Origin: Caballeronia sordidicola
GTDB lineage: Bacteria > Pseudomonadota > Gammaproteobacteria > Burkholderiales > Burkholderiaceae
DNA length: 64,000 nucleotides
Direction of reading: 5' to 3'
Assembly (NCBI RefSeq): GCF_000729995.1
Contig: NZ_JNFG01000214.1
Span: 186,001-250,000, forward strand
Shown here: positions 16,996 through 24,831 of the stretch, piece after piece
Layout of the letters: every line of letters begins with the position of its first letter
Position numbering within the stretch: position 1 is the first letter of the stretch
Made by a program: the position numbers and the translations under genes
Notes under the pieces: generated by a model
What the model saw: only the letters and a program-made list of their open reading frames with translations
Database searches by the model: none
What the model was told of the DNA's origin: nothing

Positions 16996-18963
16996 CTAGC
17001 CGCTGTCTTCTGAATAATATTGTGCCGCGGCATCGAGCATGCGCTGGCGTTCCGCGTGGACGTAGATCGACGTGGTCTGCAACGAGGCGTGACCGAGGAT
17101 GCGCTGAACCACGTCGATGGGCATGTCCCGGGCAACGGCCCGAGTGCCAAAAGTGTGTCGAAACGCGTGAGCCGAGGTCGCGAGTAATTTTGCGTGCGCA
17201 TCGTAGGACAGCGCGCCCTCGCGCAGCAGATCACCGGCGATGCGTCGCACCGCTTCGCGCACGAGGCGCGCGAGCGCGTCCGCCGCGTAGGGCTGATCGG
17301 GCGCCTCGCTGTTGCCGTCCGTGCCGCCATCATGCTTGGCGAGCGACGCCTCGGTGCCGTTGATCACGACCGGCGCGATCAGGGGAGCCGCGAGCGCCGG
17401 CGCATCGAAGTCTTTTTCCCGATCAGCCCAGTGCGCGCGCAACGCGGCAACTGCCGCTGCGCTCACCGGAACCGTGCGCTGCTTGCGGCGTTTGCCGACG
17501 ATGGTCAAGGCCCAAACTGTTGTGCCTGTTTGTGCGGGTGCCGCCTCACTCGCTGCCTCACTGGCCGCGGCTTTCGGGGACAACCTGGTCAACCCCTTGG
17601 CGGAAGGTTTGGCAGGCCCGCCCGACGTCACGACGGCCACGCTCAGATTTTCGCGACGGGCGTGGGTCGCTTCGTCGCGCCGCACCCCCGAGTCGCCCAT
17701 CAATAAAATCGCCGCCCGCGCGGTGCGCCACTGGCGCGCTTCTTCCTCGGTCGGTGTCAATCCGCCGAGCTCTGCTCCGTCACACCGAGCGTCGAGTTCC
17801 GCCCGCAGCGTTGTCCACAGATCGGCGGACAGCGCCCGCTCGACCTGCACCTCGACCTCGCGCGTGATCGTCGCCGGATCCGTCACCGCGCTCCACGGGT
17901 TGCCGGCGAGATACCGAACGGTCGTCAGCCACGCGAACGCCGCACGAATTGCGCGCACCGCGTACGCCTGGCTGTCGGGCGATAGTCCTTCGGGGGTGAA
18001 CGGCCGCCACCGGCCACTCGCGCGCGGCCGCTTCGGTCCCACAAAACTCGCGAGCGGCGCCTTCAGGAAATCCTTGTACGCCTCGCAGTCTTCTACCGTC
18101 ATCGACGAGAGGGCCACGCCCCGCACGATCACGAGCCACAGCACCAGTCGCTCGAGCTCGCGCGTGTAGACGCGCAAGGTCGGTGGCCGGTCGCGATAGC
18201 GATTCAAATAGGCGTGCACCGCCGCCAGATCGTGTTCCGCCCGAATGAATGCAAAGTCCCGCCCGCGGTGGGTGCCATGTTCACCAGAGAGCGCAGTTGG
18301 AATCGCGAGCCGCTCGAACGGGGCCAACTGCGGTGCATCAATCGACCCGCCGATCACCACCACATTACCTAGACCCACGGCCGGCACCAGCGGTTGGGTA
18401 TCGACATCCGCATCGATGCGCTTGCCAAGATCGCTCTCGTGTCGGCGCAGCCAGGCAACGAGCACCCGCGCGCGATGCGCACCGATGCGTGGCATCGAGC
18501 GCCACCAACTGCCGCCGTGCGAATTGCAGAATTCGACCAGGTCACCGAGGGTATCGATCCCCTCCCCGACCAGTCGTTTGGTCACCAGCGGCCGGAACCA
18601 CAGACCCACCTGGTGATCGAGCGACGGGGCAGCGACCGCCAGGGTCGACGCCTGCTCGACCATACGCAAGGTCACCGCAGTCAGCTTCGCACTGCCGTGC
18701 TGTTTGATCGACGCTTTCAGGTGCGACGCGAGCGCGGCGGAGCCGTTGCGCAGCGCGAGCTGCACCAGGTCATCGAGCATGGTGCGCAGATAGCGCGCGA
18801 GCGTCTCCGGCGTCGCCGCGTGCCGGGTCGTGTCCGGATCGTAGTAACGGCGGGCGATGACGCCTGCGTCGATGCGTTGCACGAAGGCGCGCAACGCGGT
18901 GAAGTCGGTGCGCGTGTAGGTGCGCGGAGTCGGCAGTTCGAGCTGCTGCTCACGATTGGCGAT
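16996..18963 (-). CDS. large tyrosine recombinase / phage-type integrase with probable AUC start
   Basis: About 655 residues. The C-terminal catalytic domain shows Arg in VRRDEATHARR, HAFRHTFGTRAV (His-x-x-Arg), and GHASLQTTSIYVHAE with the nucleophilic Tyr. The long N-terminal region (about 400 aa) includes a core-binding SAM-like part. No ATG/GTG/TTG precedes the conserved-looking N terminus LPTPRTYTRTDFTALRAF. Instead AAAGGAGGG (18976-18968) sits 5 nt before an in-frame ATC at 18963. The first conventional start is a TTG at 18894, which would drop 23 residues and has no such site. A promoter candidate lies at 19042-19070. Role: site-specific integration of the island or a relic of it. Confidence 0.88.
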   Translation of the reverse strand: MANREQQLELPTPRTYTRTDFTALRAFVQRIDAGVIARRYYDPDTTRHAATPETLARYLRTMLDDLVQLALRNGSAALASHLKASIKQHGSAKLTAVTLRMVEQASTLAVAAPSLDHQVGLWFRPLVTKRLVGEGIDTLGDLVEFCNSHGGSWWRSMPRIGAHRARVLVAWLRRHESDLGKRIDADVDTQPLVPAVGLGNVVVIGGSIDAPQLAPFERLAIPTALSGEHGTHRGRDFAFIRAEHDLAAVHAYLNRYRDRPPTLRVYTRELERLVLWLVIVRGVALSSMTVEDCEAYKDFLKAPLASFVGPKRPRASGRWRPFTPEGLSPDSQAYAVRAIRAAFAWLTTVRYLAGNPWSAVTDPATITREVEVQVERALSADLWTTLRAELDARCDGAELGGLTPTEEEARQWRTARAAILLMGDSGVRRDEATHARRENLSVAVVTSGGPAKPSAKGLTRLSPKAAASEAASEAAPAQTGTTVWALTIVGKRRKQRTVPVSAAAVAALRAHWADREKDFDAPALAAPLIAPVVINGTEASLAKHDGGTDGNSEAPDQPYAADALARLVREAVRRIAGDLLREGALSYDAHAKLLATSAHAFRHTFGTRAVARDMPIDVVQRILGHASLQTTSIYVHAERQRMLDAAAQYYSEDSG

Positions 18964-18967
18964 GGCA

Positions 18968-18976
18968 CCCTCCTTT
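18968..18976 (-). promoter_or_regulatory. strong Shine-Dalgarno in front of an ATC codon
   Basis: AAAGGAGGG on the minus strand, spaced 5 nt from ATC at 18963-18961, in the recombinase frame. It decides the start in favour of a rare AUC (or a mutated ATG). Confidence 0.6.
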
Positions 18977-18978
18977 GG

Positions 18979-19439
18979 TCAGAAAACGGCCTTAAAGCAG
19001 ATGATTACGAGCAAGTCAGCGCTGTAAATCAAAATACCGCTATTTTAGGCATTAAACGCTTGTCTGATAATAACAATTAGCAGTCCAGATATTTTGTTGC
19101 GAGACACGTTCAAGTACAGGGTGGCATTGTGTATCGCGAATTTAATGCGTAGCGCGCTGCGAGAGCAGATACGCTTAGCAGGCCGAGGCTGTCCAGGGAC
19201 GGGTACTCTCTTGCACCTTAGGCAGGCGACGCCGACCGTGACTATTTCCGAGTGTGACCTGCACTCTGAAGCGCTGCGACGGATCTGTCAGCCCGCAACT
19301 TGCGATAACGTAGTTCCTTGCATTTAACCGCGCTCAGTCCACGGTGAGCGTCTATCGCATATTGTTCGAGTCCGCGCCGAGTGTGCTTTGCATTCACATA
19401 GTCAGATCGGCGACGAACGGAGAAATCACGAAGTAATTT
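18979..19439. other. intergenic region upstream of the recombinase
   Basis: AT-richer stretch between the recombinase and nuclease copy A. It holds the recombinase promoter candidate (19042-19070) and an inverted repeat AAAATA-CCGC-TATTTT (19031-19046). No gene was recognised in 19094-19439. Confidence 0.45.
19042..19070 (-). promoter_or_regulatory. sigma-70-like promoter candidate of the recombinase
   Basis: On the minus strand, TTATCA (19070-19065), a 17-bp spacer, then TAAAAT (19047-19042). The -10 overlaps the palindrome AAAATA-N4-TATTTT (19031-19046), a possible repressor site. It predicts a leader of about 70 nt carrying the Shine-Dalgarno at 18968. Confidence 0.4.
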
Positions 19440-20591
19440 TTAAACGCCAGTTTTTAGGTTGACGAGTTCGTTCACACGCCGAGCTTCCCATTCGTGGCGC
19501 GCCTTTGCGAGTTCCTCTGCGAGCAGCTTCTCATCCGGCAAAACTGTGTGATATTCGGCGGCGAGCACCTTGTTTGGAAGTCCTTCCAGCGCGTACCGCG
19601 CGACGGCTGCATTCGTGCGGGCGCACAAGATCAATCCGACAGGCGGATTTTCCCCAGGTAAGGTCCAGTGCTCGCGTGCGTAGTTGCAATACATGTGCAT
19701 TTGCCCTACGTCAGCGTGGTTTAGTTCTGTCAATTTCAGATCGATGATGACCAGGCATCGAAGGCGTCGGTGAAAAAACAATAGATCGACCCGAAACCAA
19801 CTCTCACCGATGCGCAAGCGGCGCTGACGTCCAACGAACGCAAAATCGCCGCCCAGCTCAAGCAGGAAATCTTCCAGCCGATGAACGAGCGCATCCTCCA
19901 ATTGGGATTCGGAGTATTCGTCCTTCAGATCAAGAAACTCCAAAACATAGGGGTCCTTGATCGCTTCCTCTGGCGTGACGAAGTCACTCGGGTGCGCATT
20001 GCTCCCTTTTTCCAGCATTGCCCGCTTGTTTTTGGACAGCATGGCGCGGGTGTGAAACTGGGAACTAATTTGCCGGTCGAGCTGACGCACGCTCCATCCG
20101 CCTCGAAGCGCTTCGGCCTCATAGAACGTGCGCTCGTCAGTCGAGCGGGTGCGACGCATCAAGTGTACGTAGTGCGTCCACGAGAGGGGGAAAACAGTTG
20201 CCAACCGCTCGAGGTCAAAATTCCGAATCACCAATTCGGAATTCGGGGCTGCGCTCGAATCAGCAGATTTCCGAATCAGTGATTCGGAAATCGCCGCAGG
20301 CGGATACGTCTGGTAAAACAGTCGCATCAGTTCGAGGTTGTCTACCCCAAAACCGCGGCCGAATCGTTTAGTCAGATCGCCAGATAGTCGCACCAGCAAC
20401 GCTTGACCGTAGGCTGCCCGGTTTTCCCCGCCTTGTTCGAACTCCACAACCCGCCGGCCGACTTCCCAATAAGTCGCGGTCATCAGCGCGTTCACGCTGC
20501 GGGCAGCGGCTCGGCGGCTGCTTTCCAGGATGGCGACGATATCGCCGTGAATGCCCTTGTAGTCCGCGCTGCTTAATACGATGTCAGTCAT
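19440..20591 (-). CDS. YhcG/DUF1016 family PD-(D/E)XK nuclease (copy A)
   Basis: A 383-residue protein. The N-terminal DUF1016_N region (about 1-175; YWEVGRRVVEFEQGG at 41-55, RGGWSVRQLDRQ at 163-174) is followed by the nuclease domain (about 210-360) with Asp269 in FRVDLLFF and the DLK element at 284-286, the usual PD-(D/E)XK arrangement with Asp in place of Glu. The family is common on mobile elements and some members act in DNA repair or defence; the biological role is mostly unknown. The start ATG at 20591 has a weak ribosome site. It lies between a KfrA-like remnant and the recombinase. A second, damaged paralogue is at 21934-23196. Confidence 0.9.
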   Translation of the reverse strand: MTDIVLSSADYKGIHGDIVAILESSRRAAARSVNALMTATYWEVGRRVVEFEQGGENRAAYGQALLVRLSGDLTKRFGRGFGVDNLELMRLFYQTYPPAAISESLIRKSADSSAAPNSELVIRNFDLERLATVFPLSWTHYVHLMRRTRSTDERTFYEAEALRGGWSVRQLDRQISSQFHTRAMLSKNKRAMLEKGSNAHPSDFVTPEEAIKDPYVLEFLDLKDEYSESQLEDALVHRLEDFLLELGGDFAFVGRQRRLRIGESWFRVDLLFFHRRLRCLVIIDLKLTELNHADVGQMHMYCNYAREHWTLPGENPPVGLILCARTNAAVARYALEGLPNKVLAAEYHTVLPDEKLLAEELAKARHEWEARRVNELVNLKTGV

Positions 20592-20792
20592 TGCTTGTCA
20601 CGGAACGATATAAGAAGGATGTGTTGCAGTCGGTCCAGAAGGAGCCTTGGGCATAAGGTTAGCTGATCCGGCGACGTAACGGGCGCTACGGGTCCGAAGG
20701 CGCTGATTGCTTGAACTCATCGGCTTATACCGCGTGCATGATGCTCTAACGCTGAATCGTGCGTCGTCCTCGCGGAATCCACCCCAACAAAT

Positions 20793-21350
20793 TCAGGCTT
20801 TGCGCGTCCGCGGCGATTTACCCACCGGGCCACTGCTCTTGCCCGGGGCTCCTGTCGATTTCGCTGTCCGCTTCGCCGTCAACACCTTTTGCTTGGCAGC
20901 GGCATCCGTCAGCGACAACGCCCGTTGGTCGCGTTGATCACGCGCCTGCAACCCTTCATCGGCATAACGCGCGTTCTCGGTACGCAGCGCATCCAGCTTG
21001 CCCTCGAGCACACCGACTTGTTGATGCAGATTACCGACTTGAGCCTGCAGTTTCTGCACGTCGTCGATGCCGGACATTGCCCTGCTCCGTTTTACGGTTA
21101 GCCGTATCAAGCTCCTTCTGCAAGCGCCCGGCCACCTGCCGCTCGCGGCCGATTTCCGATAGCGCCCGGGTTTCGGCGGCTTTGAGCCGCTCCTGCTCCA
21201 GCTTGCCGTCGGCACGCAGCTTATCCAGTTCAGAGGTGAAGTCATGGCAGGCGGTTTCGAGCGCTCGCTGCAACCGCTGCTCACTCTGTTCCGCAAGGCC
21301 TACCTGGCTATTTTTGTCTATCCCCCGAGAATTGAAAATCCTCCTCTAAC
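20793..21350 (-). pseudogene. KfrA-like coiled-coil DNA-binding protein, frameshifted remnant
   Basis: Coding sense on the minus strand runs LAEQSEQRLQRALETACHDF, then ELDKLRADGKLEQERL and EIGRERQVAGRLQKEL in one frame to about 21080. It then continues in a different frame as DDVQKLQAQVGNLHQQVGVL and EGKLDALRTENARYA to a stop at 20793 after a Lys-rich tail. The continuous long coiled coil split across frames indicates a frameshift. The N-terminal DNA-binding domain expected of KfrA-type proteins is missing beyond 21350. These proteins commonly travel with integrases in Burkholderia islands. Confidence 0.6.
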
Positions 21351-21413
21351 CCACGCCAGGTTGGGCTTCCAGAGGCACTCCGCAGACAAAGACGGTCGGG
21401 CTGGTGCCATTCG

Positions 21414-21947
21414 TCACGCTGTGGATTGCCGATCAGCGCGAGCTCGCACATCGGCGGCCGTCGCAGTCGGCAACGCGATGAACTCGCGCTCCGGCATTCC
21501 TGCGTAGGTCTGCAGGAACGGCAGGTACAGTTCCATAATCCACTCGTCCCCGTCTTTCCGCCCTGCGTATGGATGCAGGATTTCGCCATCCGGTCGACGC
21601 CGGTCGAAACGCAGGACGCCCTTGTGCGGGTAACGGGCTTCAGGATTTTTCCAGCGTTCGTCCATCATGTGCGTGACCACCTCGTGCGGGAAGCCCGGGT
21701 GCCCGGAGGTTTCATGTTCGTGGAGGGCTGCCCTGATCGCCTCTTCCTCCGTCAGATGACAGGCAGCGATTTCGTGCTCGTCGAACACCACTTCTTTCGC
21801 GATATAGGGCGGCCCGCGATACCAGTTGGGATCGTCGCGATCGAGCTGGATGGCAGTGATGGTACGCGTGCCGACATCGGTGCATCGCCACCAGAAGCCG
21901 GCAATGCCCATGAATTCAAGGCCGATATAAAAGTCAGAATGCTTCAT
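21414..21947 (-). CDS. hypothetical protein next to recombinase remnant
   Basis: A 177-residue soluble acidic protein (MKHSDFYIGLEFMGIAGFWWRCTDVG...). It has several conserved-looking aromatic/charged blocks (RDDPNWYRGPPYIAKE, HEHETSGHPGFPHE, DGDEWIMELYLPFLQ). The start ATG overlaps the TGA of the recombinase tail remnant (ATGA), so it was probably translationally coupled to an integrase gene in its original setting. I do not recognise the family; an element-encoded accessory protein is the best guess. Confidence 0.7.
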   Translation of the reverse strand: MKHSDFYIGLEFMGIAGFWWRCTDVGTRTITAIQLDRDDPNWYRGPPYIAKEVVFDEHEIAACHLTEEEAIRAALHEHETSGHPGFPHEVVTHMMDERWKNPEARYPHKGVLRFDRRRPDGEILHPYAGRKDGDEWIMELYLPFLQTYAGMPEREFIALPTATAADVRARADRQSTA

Positions 21948-23196
21948 GCGGAGCCCCGTGAAGTCGGCTGAGCTTGGGCCGCATCGGCGGGCGCCGGGCG
22001 GAGCGGGTCCGGTTCATTGACCGTTTGCGCGTGCCGCCGGTCATCTTCCGCGTGCAAGTAAATGCCGGTGGTCTCGATCGACGCGTGACGCAGGTTCTTC
22101 TGGATGAAGCGCAGGTCGGTGCCGGCGTCGGCCTAATGTGAGGCCGCGCTGTGACGCAGCCAGTGGGTTGACGCGTTTCGGCTGCGCCCTTCTCCGTGCA
22201 TAGAATCAGGCCTACCGGCGGGTTTTCGCCCGGCTTCATCCAGTGCTCCCGTGCGTAATTCAAATGGAGGTGCATCTGTCCGGCATCCGCGTAGCTGAAT
22301 CGCCCCACTTTCAGGTCAATCACGACGAGGCATCGGAGTCGCCGGTAAAAAAACAGCAGATCGACCCTGAACCAGGTGTCGTCGATCCGTAGCCGGCGCT
22401 GCCGACCGAGAAAGGCGAAATCGTCACCCAGCTCAAGCAGGAAGTCAGTCAGATGGCGGATAAGACCGTCTTCCAACTCGGACTCGGAATATTCGTCCTT
22501 GAGGTCGAGAAACTCCAGGACGAAAGGATCCTTGATGGCCTGCTCAGGCGTGAGCGTATCTGCGAGTCCTGACTTCTCGGCCTTTTGAAGCATCTCCGCC
22601 TTGTTGTGCGAGAGCGCGATGCGCTCGTAGAATTGGCTGCCGATCTGGCGGTCCAATTCGCGCACTGACCATCCGCCGCGCAGCGCTTCTGCTTCGTAGA
22701 AGCTGCGGGCGTTGGGGTTCTTGAGTGACAGCAGGCGCACATAAGCCGACCACGGCAACGGAAAAGCCTGTGCCAAAGTAGCCAGACTAAGAAAAGAGCG
22801 TGCACGGGGCGGGGAACTCTCCTTCACTGGAGAAATTGCAGACGGTGTCGGGACAATCGCAGGCGGTGGTGATTTTGCAGACAGTCTCTGCAAAATTTGC
22901 TCGGCCGGCCAGGTGAGGTAAAACGCCCGCATCTGTGACAAGTTACGCCAGCCGAAACCGCGCCCGAACCGCCGGGACAGGTCCTCGCCCAACCGCTTGA
23001 TCATCGCTTCGCCATAGCCGGCCCGGCCTTCACCGCCCTGTTCAAATTCGACGATACGCCGGCCGACCTCCCAATAGGCCGCGACCATCAACGCGTTGAC
23101 ACTGCGGGCAGCAGCCAGACGGGCGTCCACCACACCGGCAATCTCGCCATGCAATTCAGCGTAACCCTCCGGCGCGGTGACGGGCCTCGACTTCAC
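21934..23196 (-). CDS. YhcG/DUF1016 PD-(D/E)XK nuclease (copy B), 3' end replaced
   Basis: A paralogue of copy A with 420 codons. The N-terminal domain (YWEVGRRIVEFEQGGEGR) and the nuclease core (WFRVDLLFFYRRLRCLV, then IDLKVG) are intact. After GLILCTEKGAAE, however, the frame runs into recombinase sequence read out of frame, giving about 75 nonsense-like residues in place of the normal 55-residue C terminus. It starts with GTG at 23196 overlapping the TGA of the HU gene (GTGA), so translation is coupled to HU. The catalytic residues remain, so activity is possible but the fold end is lost; it is likely a decaying chimera. Confidence 0.75.
   Translation of the reverse strand: MKSRPVTAPEGYAELHGEIAGVVDARLAAARSVNALMVAAYWEVGRRIVEFEQGGEGRAGYGEAMIKRLGEDLSRRFGRGFGWRNLSQMRAFYLTWPAEQILQRLSAKSPPPAIVPTPSAISPVKESSPPRARSFLSLATLAQAFPLPWSAYVRLLSLKNPNARSFYEAEALRGGWSVRELDRQIGSQFYERIALSHNKAEMLQKAEKSGLADTLTPEQAIKDPFVLEFLDLKDEYSESELEDGLIRHLTDFLLELGDDFAFLGRQRRLRIDDTWFRVDLLFFYRRLRCLVVIDLKVGRFSYADAGQMHLHLNYAREHWMKPGENPPVGLILCTEKGAAETRQPTGCVTARPHIRPTPAPTCASSRRTCVTRRSRPPAFTCTRKMTGGTRKRSMNRTRSARRPPMRPKLSRLHGAPHEAF
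21944..22171 (-). pseudogene. tyrosine recombinase C-terminal remnant with internal TAG
   Basis: In the frame one base off from the nuclease, STHWLRHSAASH, then a TAG (22135-22133), then ADAGTDLRFIQKNLRHAS and ETTGIYLHAEDD. This is the His-x-x-Arg and Tyr-containing end of a tyrosine recombinase. It is fused to the truncated nuclease at about 22171 and ends in TGA overlapping the next ATG at 21947. Confidence 0.75.
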
Positions 23197-23468
23197 GCGT
23201 TCACCGCGTCCTTGAATGCCTTGCCAGCAGAAAACTTGACCGTCTTCGCCGCCGCGATCTGGATTTCCGCGCCGGTGGCGGGGTTCCGTCCAGTGCGTGC
23301 GGCGCGCGCGCCGGTCGCAAAGGTGCCGAACCCGATCAGCTGGACCACTTCGCCCTGGGTCACCGTCTCTGTCACCGCGTGGAGGATGGCGTCGAGCGTG
23401 GCGCCGGTCGCCGCCTTGCTCGCGCCCGTGGTCGAGCTGATTGCATCGATAAGTTCCTGCTTGTTCAT
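23193..23468 (-). CDS. HU family DNA-binding protein (copy B)
   Basis: A 91-residue HU: MNKQELIDAISSTTGASKAA, GFGTFATGARAARTGRNP at the beta arm, VKFSAGKAFKDAVNA at the end. The start at 23468 is chosen because the upstream frame to 23870 lacks HU similarity and normal codon use. Its stop overlaps the GTG of the YhcG copy B gene, making an HU-nuclease two-gene unit. It is closely related to copy A at 16574. Confidence 0.93.
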   Translation of the reverse strand: MNKQELIDAISSTTGASKAATGATLDAILHAVTETVTQGEVVQLIGFGTFATGARAARTGRNPATGAEIQIAAAKTVKFSAGKAFKDAVNA

Positions 23469-23759
23469 GAGTCTCCAGACCTCGTGTTGAAGGGCCGACC
23501 ACCCTGCGCCAGCCCATACAAGCCACACCCTACCGCACCGGGGCGCTCCGACGCAAACCGGCAGACCTGCCGCGACGCGCAGTTGCGAGTTCAACACGGA
23601 CACCGACAGGGCCATGTCGTTGCCGGCGCGCTTTGCCCCACCCACGCTCCGGTTGCGCGAAGTCCCGACCTCCCTGCCCGACGGACACCATCCCAGCCGT
23701 AAACCCGTCACATCGCGCGCCCGAATCCAAAATCGCCACATCTGATAACTGGAGTAAGC

Positions 23760-23888
23760 ATGAATGCGGAATTTGAGCGCGCGTACCGGCGGCTTTGCGC
23801 GCCGTACGCCGCGGAACGGTGGGCGCGGGGCGCGAAGGGAGCAAAAGCAGAAGGCGATCTGCCCTTCCACTTCGTCTTTGGAAAATGA
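23760..23888 (+). CDS. possible small protein (42 aa)
   Basis: An ATG at 23760, preceded by GGAGTAAGC, opens a 42-residue basic frame (MNAEFERAYRRLCAPYAAER... ending DLPFHFVFGK). The ribosome site and biased codons favour translation, but it overlaps no known family and could be the start of a lost gene. Confidence 0.4.
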   Translation: MNAEFERAYRRLCAPYAAERWARGAKGAKAEGDLPFHFVFGK

Positions 23889-24580
23889 GCGACTGAAATT
23901 GTCGGCTTGATAAGCGCTTCCTTTCGATCACCAGGCTGCTTTCTGGGCAGAGAGTTTCCCTCGGTGAGGCTGCATTCCAGTGCCTGCGAGCAGAACTGAC
24001 CGCGATTTCGGCTTGGACGCGGCCCGATAGCGCACGTGCCAGCGGTGCGGGAGGCTGCGATGCCGGCCACCAAACTGGATGTCACGAACTGAATGGTCTG
24101 ATAGCCCTAATTCATACCCTTCGTCTAAACCTTCCCTGGCGCGACGCGGTTGAAAAGCCATCCCGCGGGCGCGCGAATTGACGCTGCTTCGCCCATCTCT
24201 CTGCACGAACGCGGTAGGGCCGGCGGATCCATCGGAACGGTGGGATCCTCCGTTGCACTTCAGCGTTTCCGCACGCGATCAAACATGCACTAGAAGCGTG
24301 GTGCTGTATCCCGCTGCCTCCCCGGTTCATCACACCGATCTCGGTTGACGATCACGCCAGACGCCGCCCTGCCCGGCTATTTGGATGACTGAACCCGGCT
24401 TTCAATCAGGTTTCAGGTGTGATAACCGTTATTAGCAGACCTGCATTTGCTGACGCCGCAAAGCGTGCAACGGAAAGCGCCTCTTCAGCCATTCTTAAAC
24501 CCAGTTCGATGCTGATTTACCGTGTGCAGGCTGCCTCAGTAGTCTTTTTGCCAGTTGTTGACGTCACAGACTCCCGGCCA

Positions 24581-24617
24581 CGTGCGCTGCTCGACGTCAA
24601 ACGTCGAGCAGCGCACG
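24581..24617. repeat. perfect 17-bp inverted repeat with 3-nt loop
   Basis: CGTGCGCTGCTCGACGT (24581-24597), CAA, then the exact reverse complement (24601-24617). There is no T run after it on either strand. It lies about 160 bp before the AbiE promoter candidate. It may be a transcription barrier, a folded-DNA recognition site or a remnant of a mobile element end. Confidence 0.8.
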
Positions 24618-24775
24618 GCAGCATCGTGAATGCATACATTATTCTCTCAAAATACGGCGAAATTAGTATTTCCGGAGAATAAATCATACTGTGTGAGCCT
24701 GAAAATCCCCTTGCTGCGAACCACGCTCCTCGTCGTCGCCTGTCCTAAGCGTGCGCACGTTGCATGATTTATTCT

Positions 24776-24805
24776 TTGTAACTTCAAATTAAATGGGTGT
24801 ATGCT
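24776..24805 (+). promoter_or_regulatory. promoter candidate of the AbiE operon
   Basis: TTGTAA (24776-24781), an 18-bp spacer and TATGCT (24800-24805) in an AT-rich block. It overlaps the earliest possible ATG at 24793, which is why the later ATG at 24832 is preferred for the antitoxin. Confidence 0.45.
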
Positions 24806-24831
24806 ATAAAAAATCATGCTTTATCGACGGA

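Larger units (their letters stand above)
23469..24775. other. large non-coding stretch of the island
   Basis: About 1.3 kb with one plausible tiny gene (23760-23888) and one perfect hairpin (24581-24617). Other frames lack codon bias. No tRNA or IS end was recognised. Confidence 0.45.

Noticed and set aside
21414..23468. HU and nuclease B read as one fused protein (frame open from 23526)
   Set aside because: The HU sequence is in a different frame from the nuclease; the two overlap as GTGA, so they are separate proteins.
24419..24682. 87-codon plus-strand frame over the 17-bp hairpin
   Set aside because: Poor codon bias and it would be translated through the perfect hairpin; not supported.
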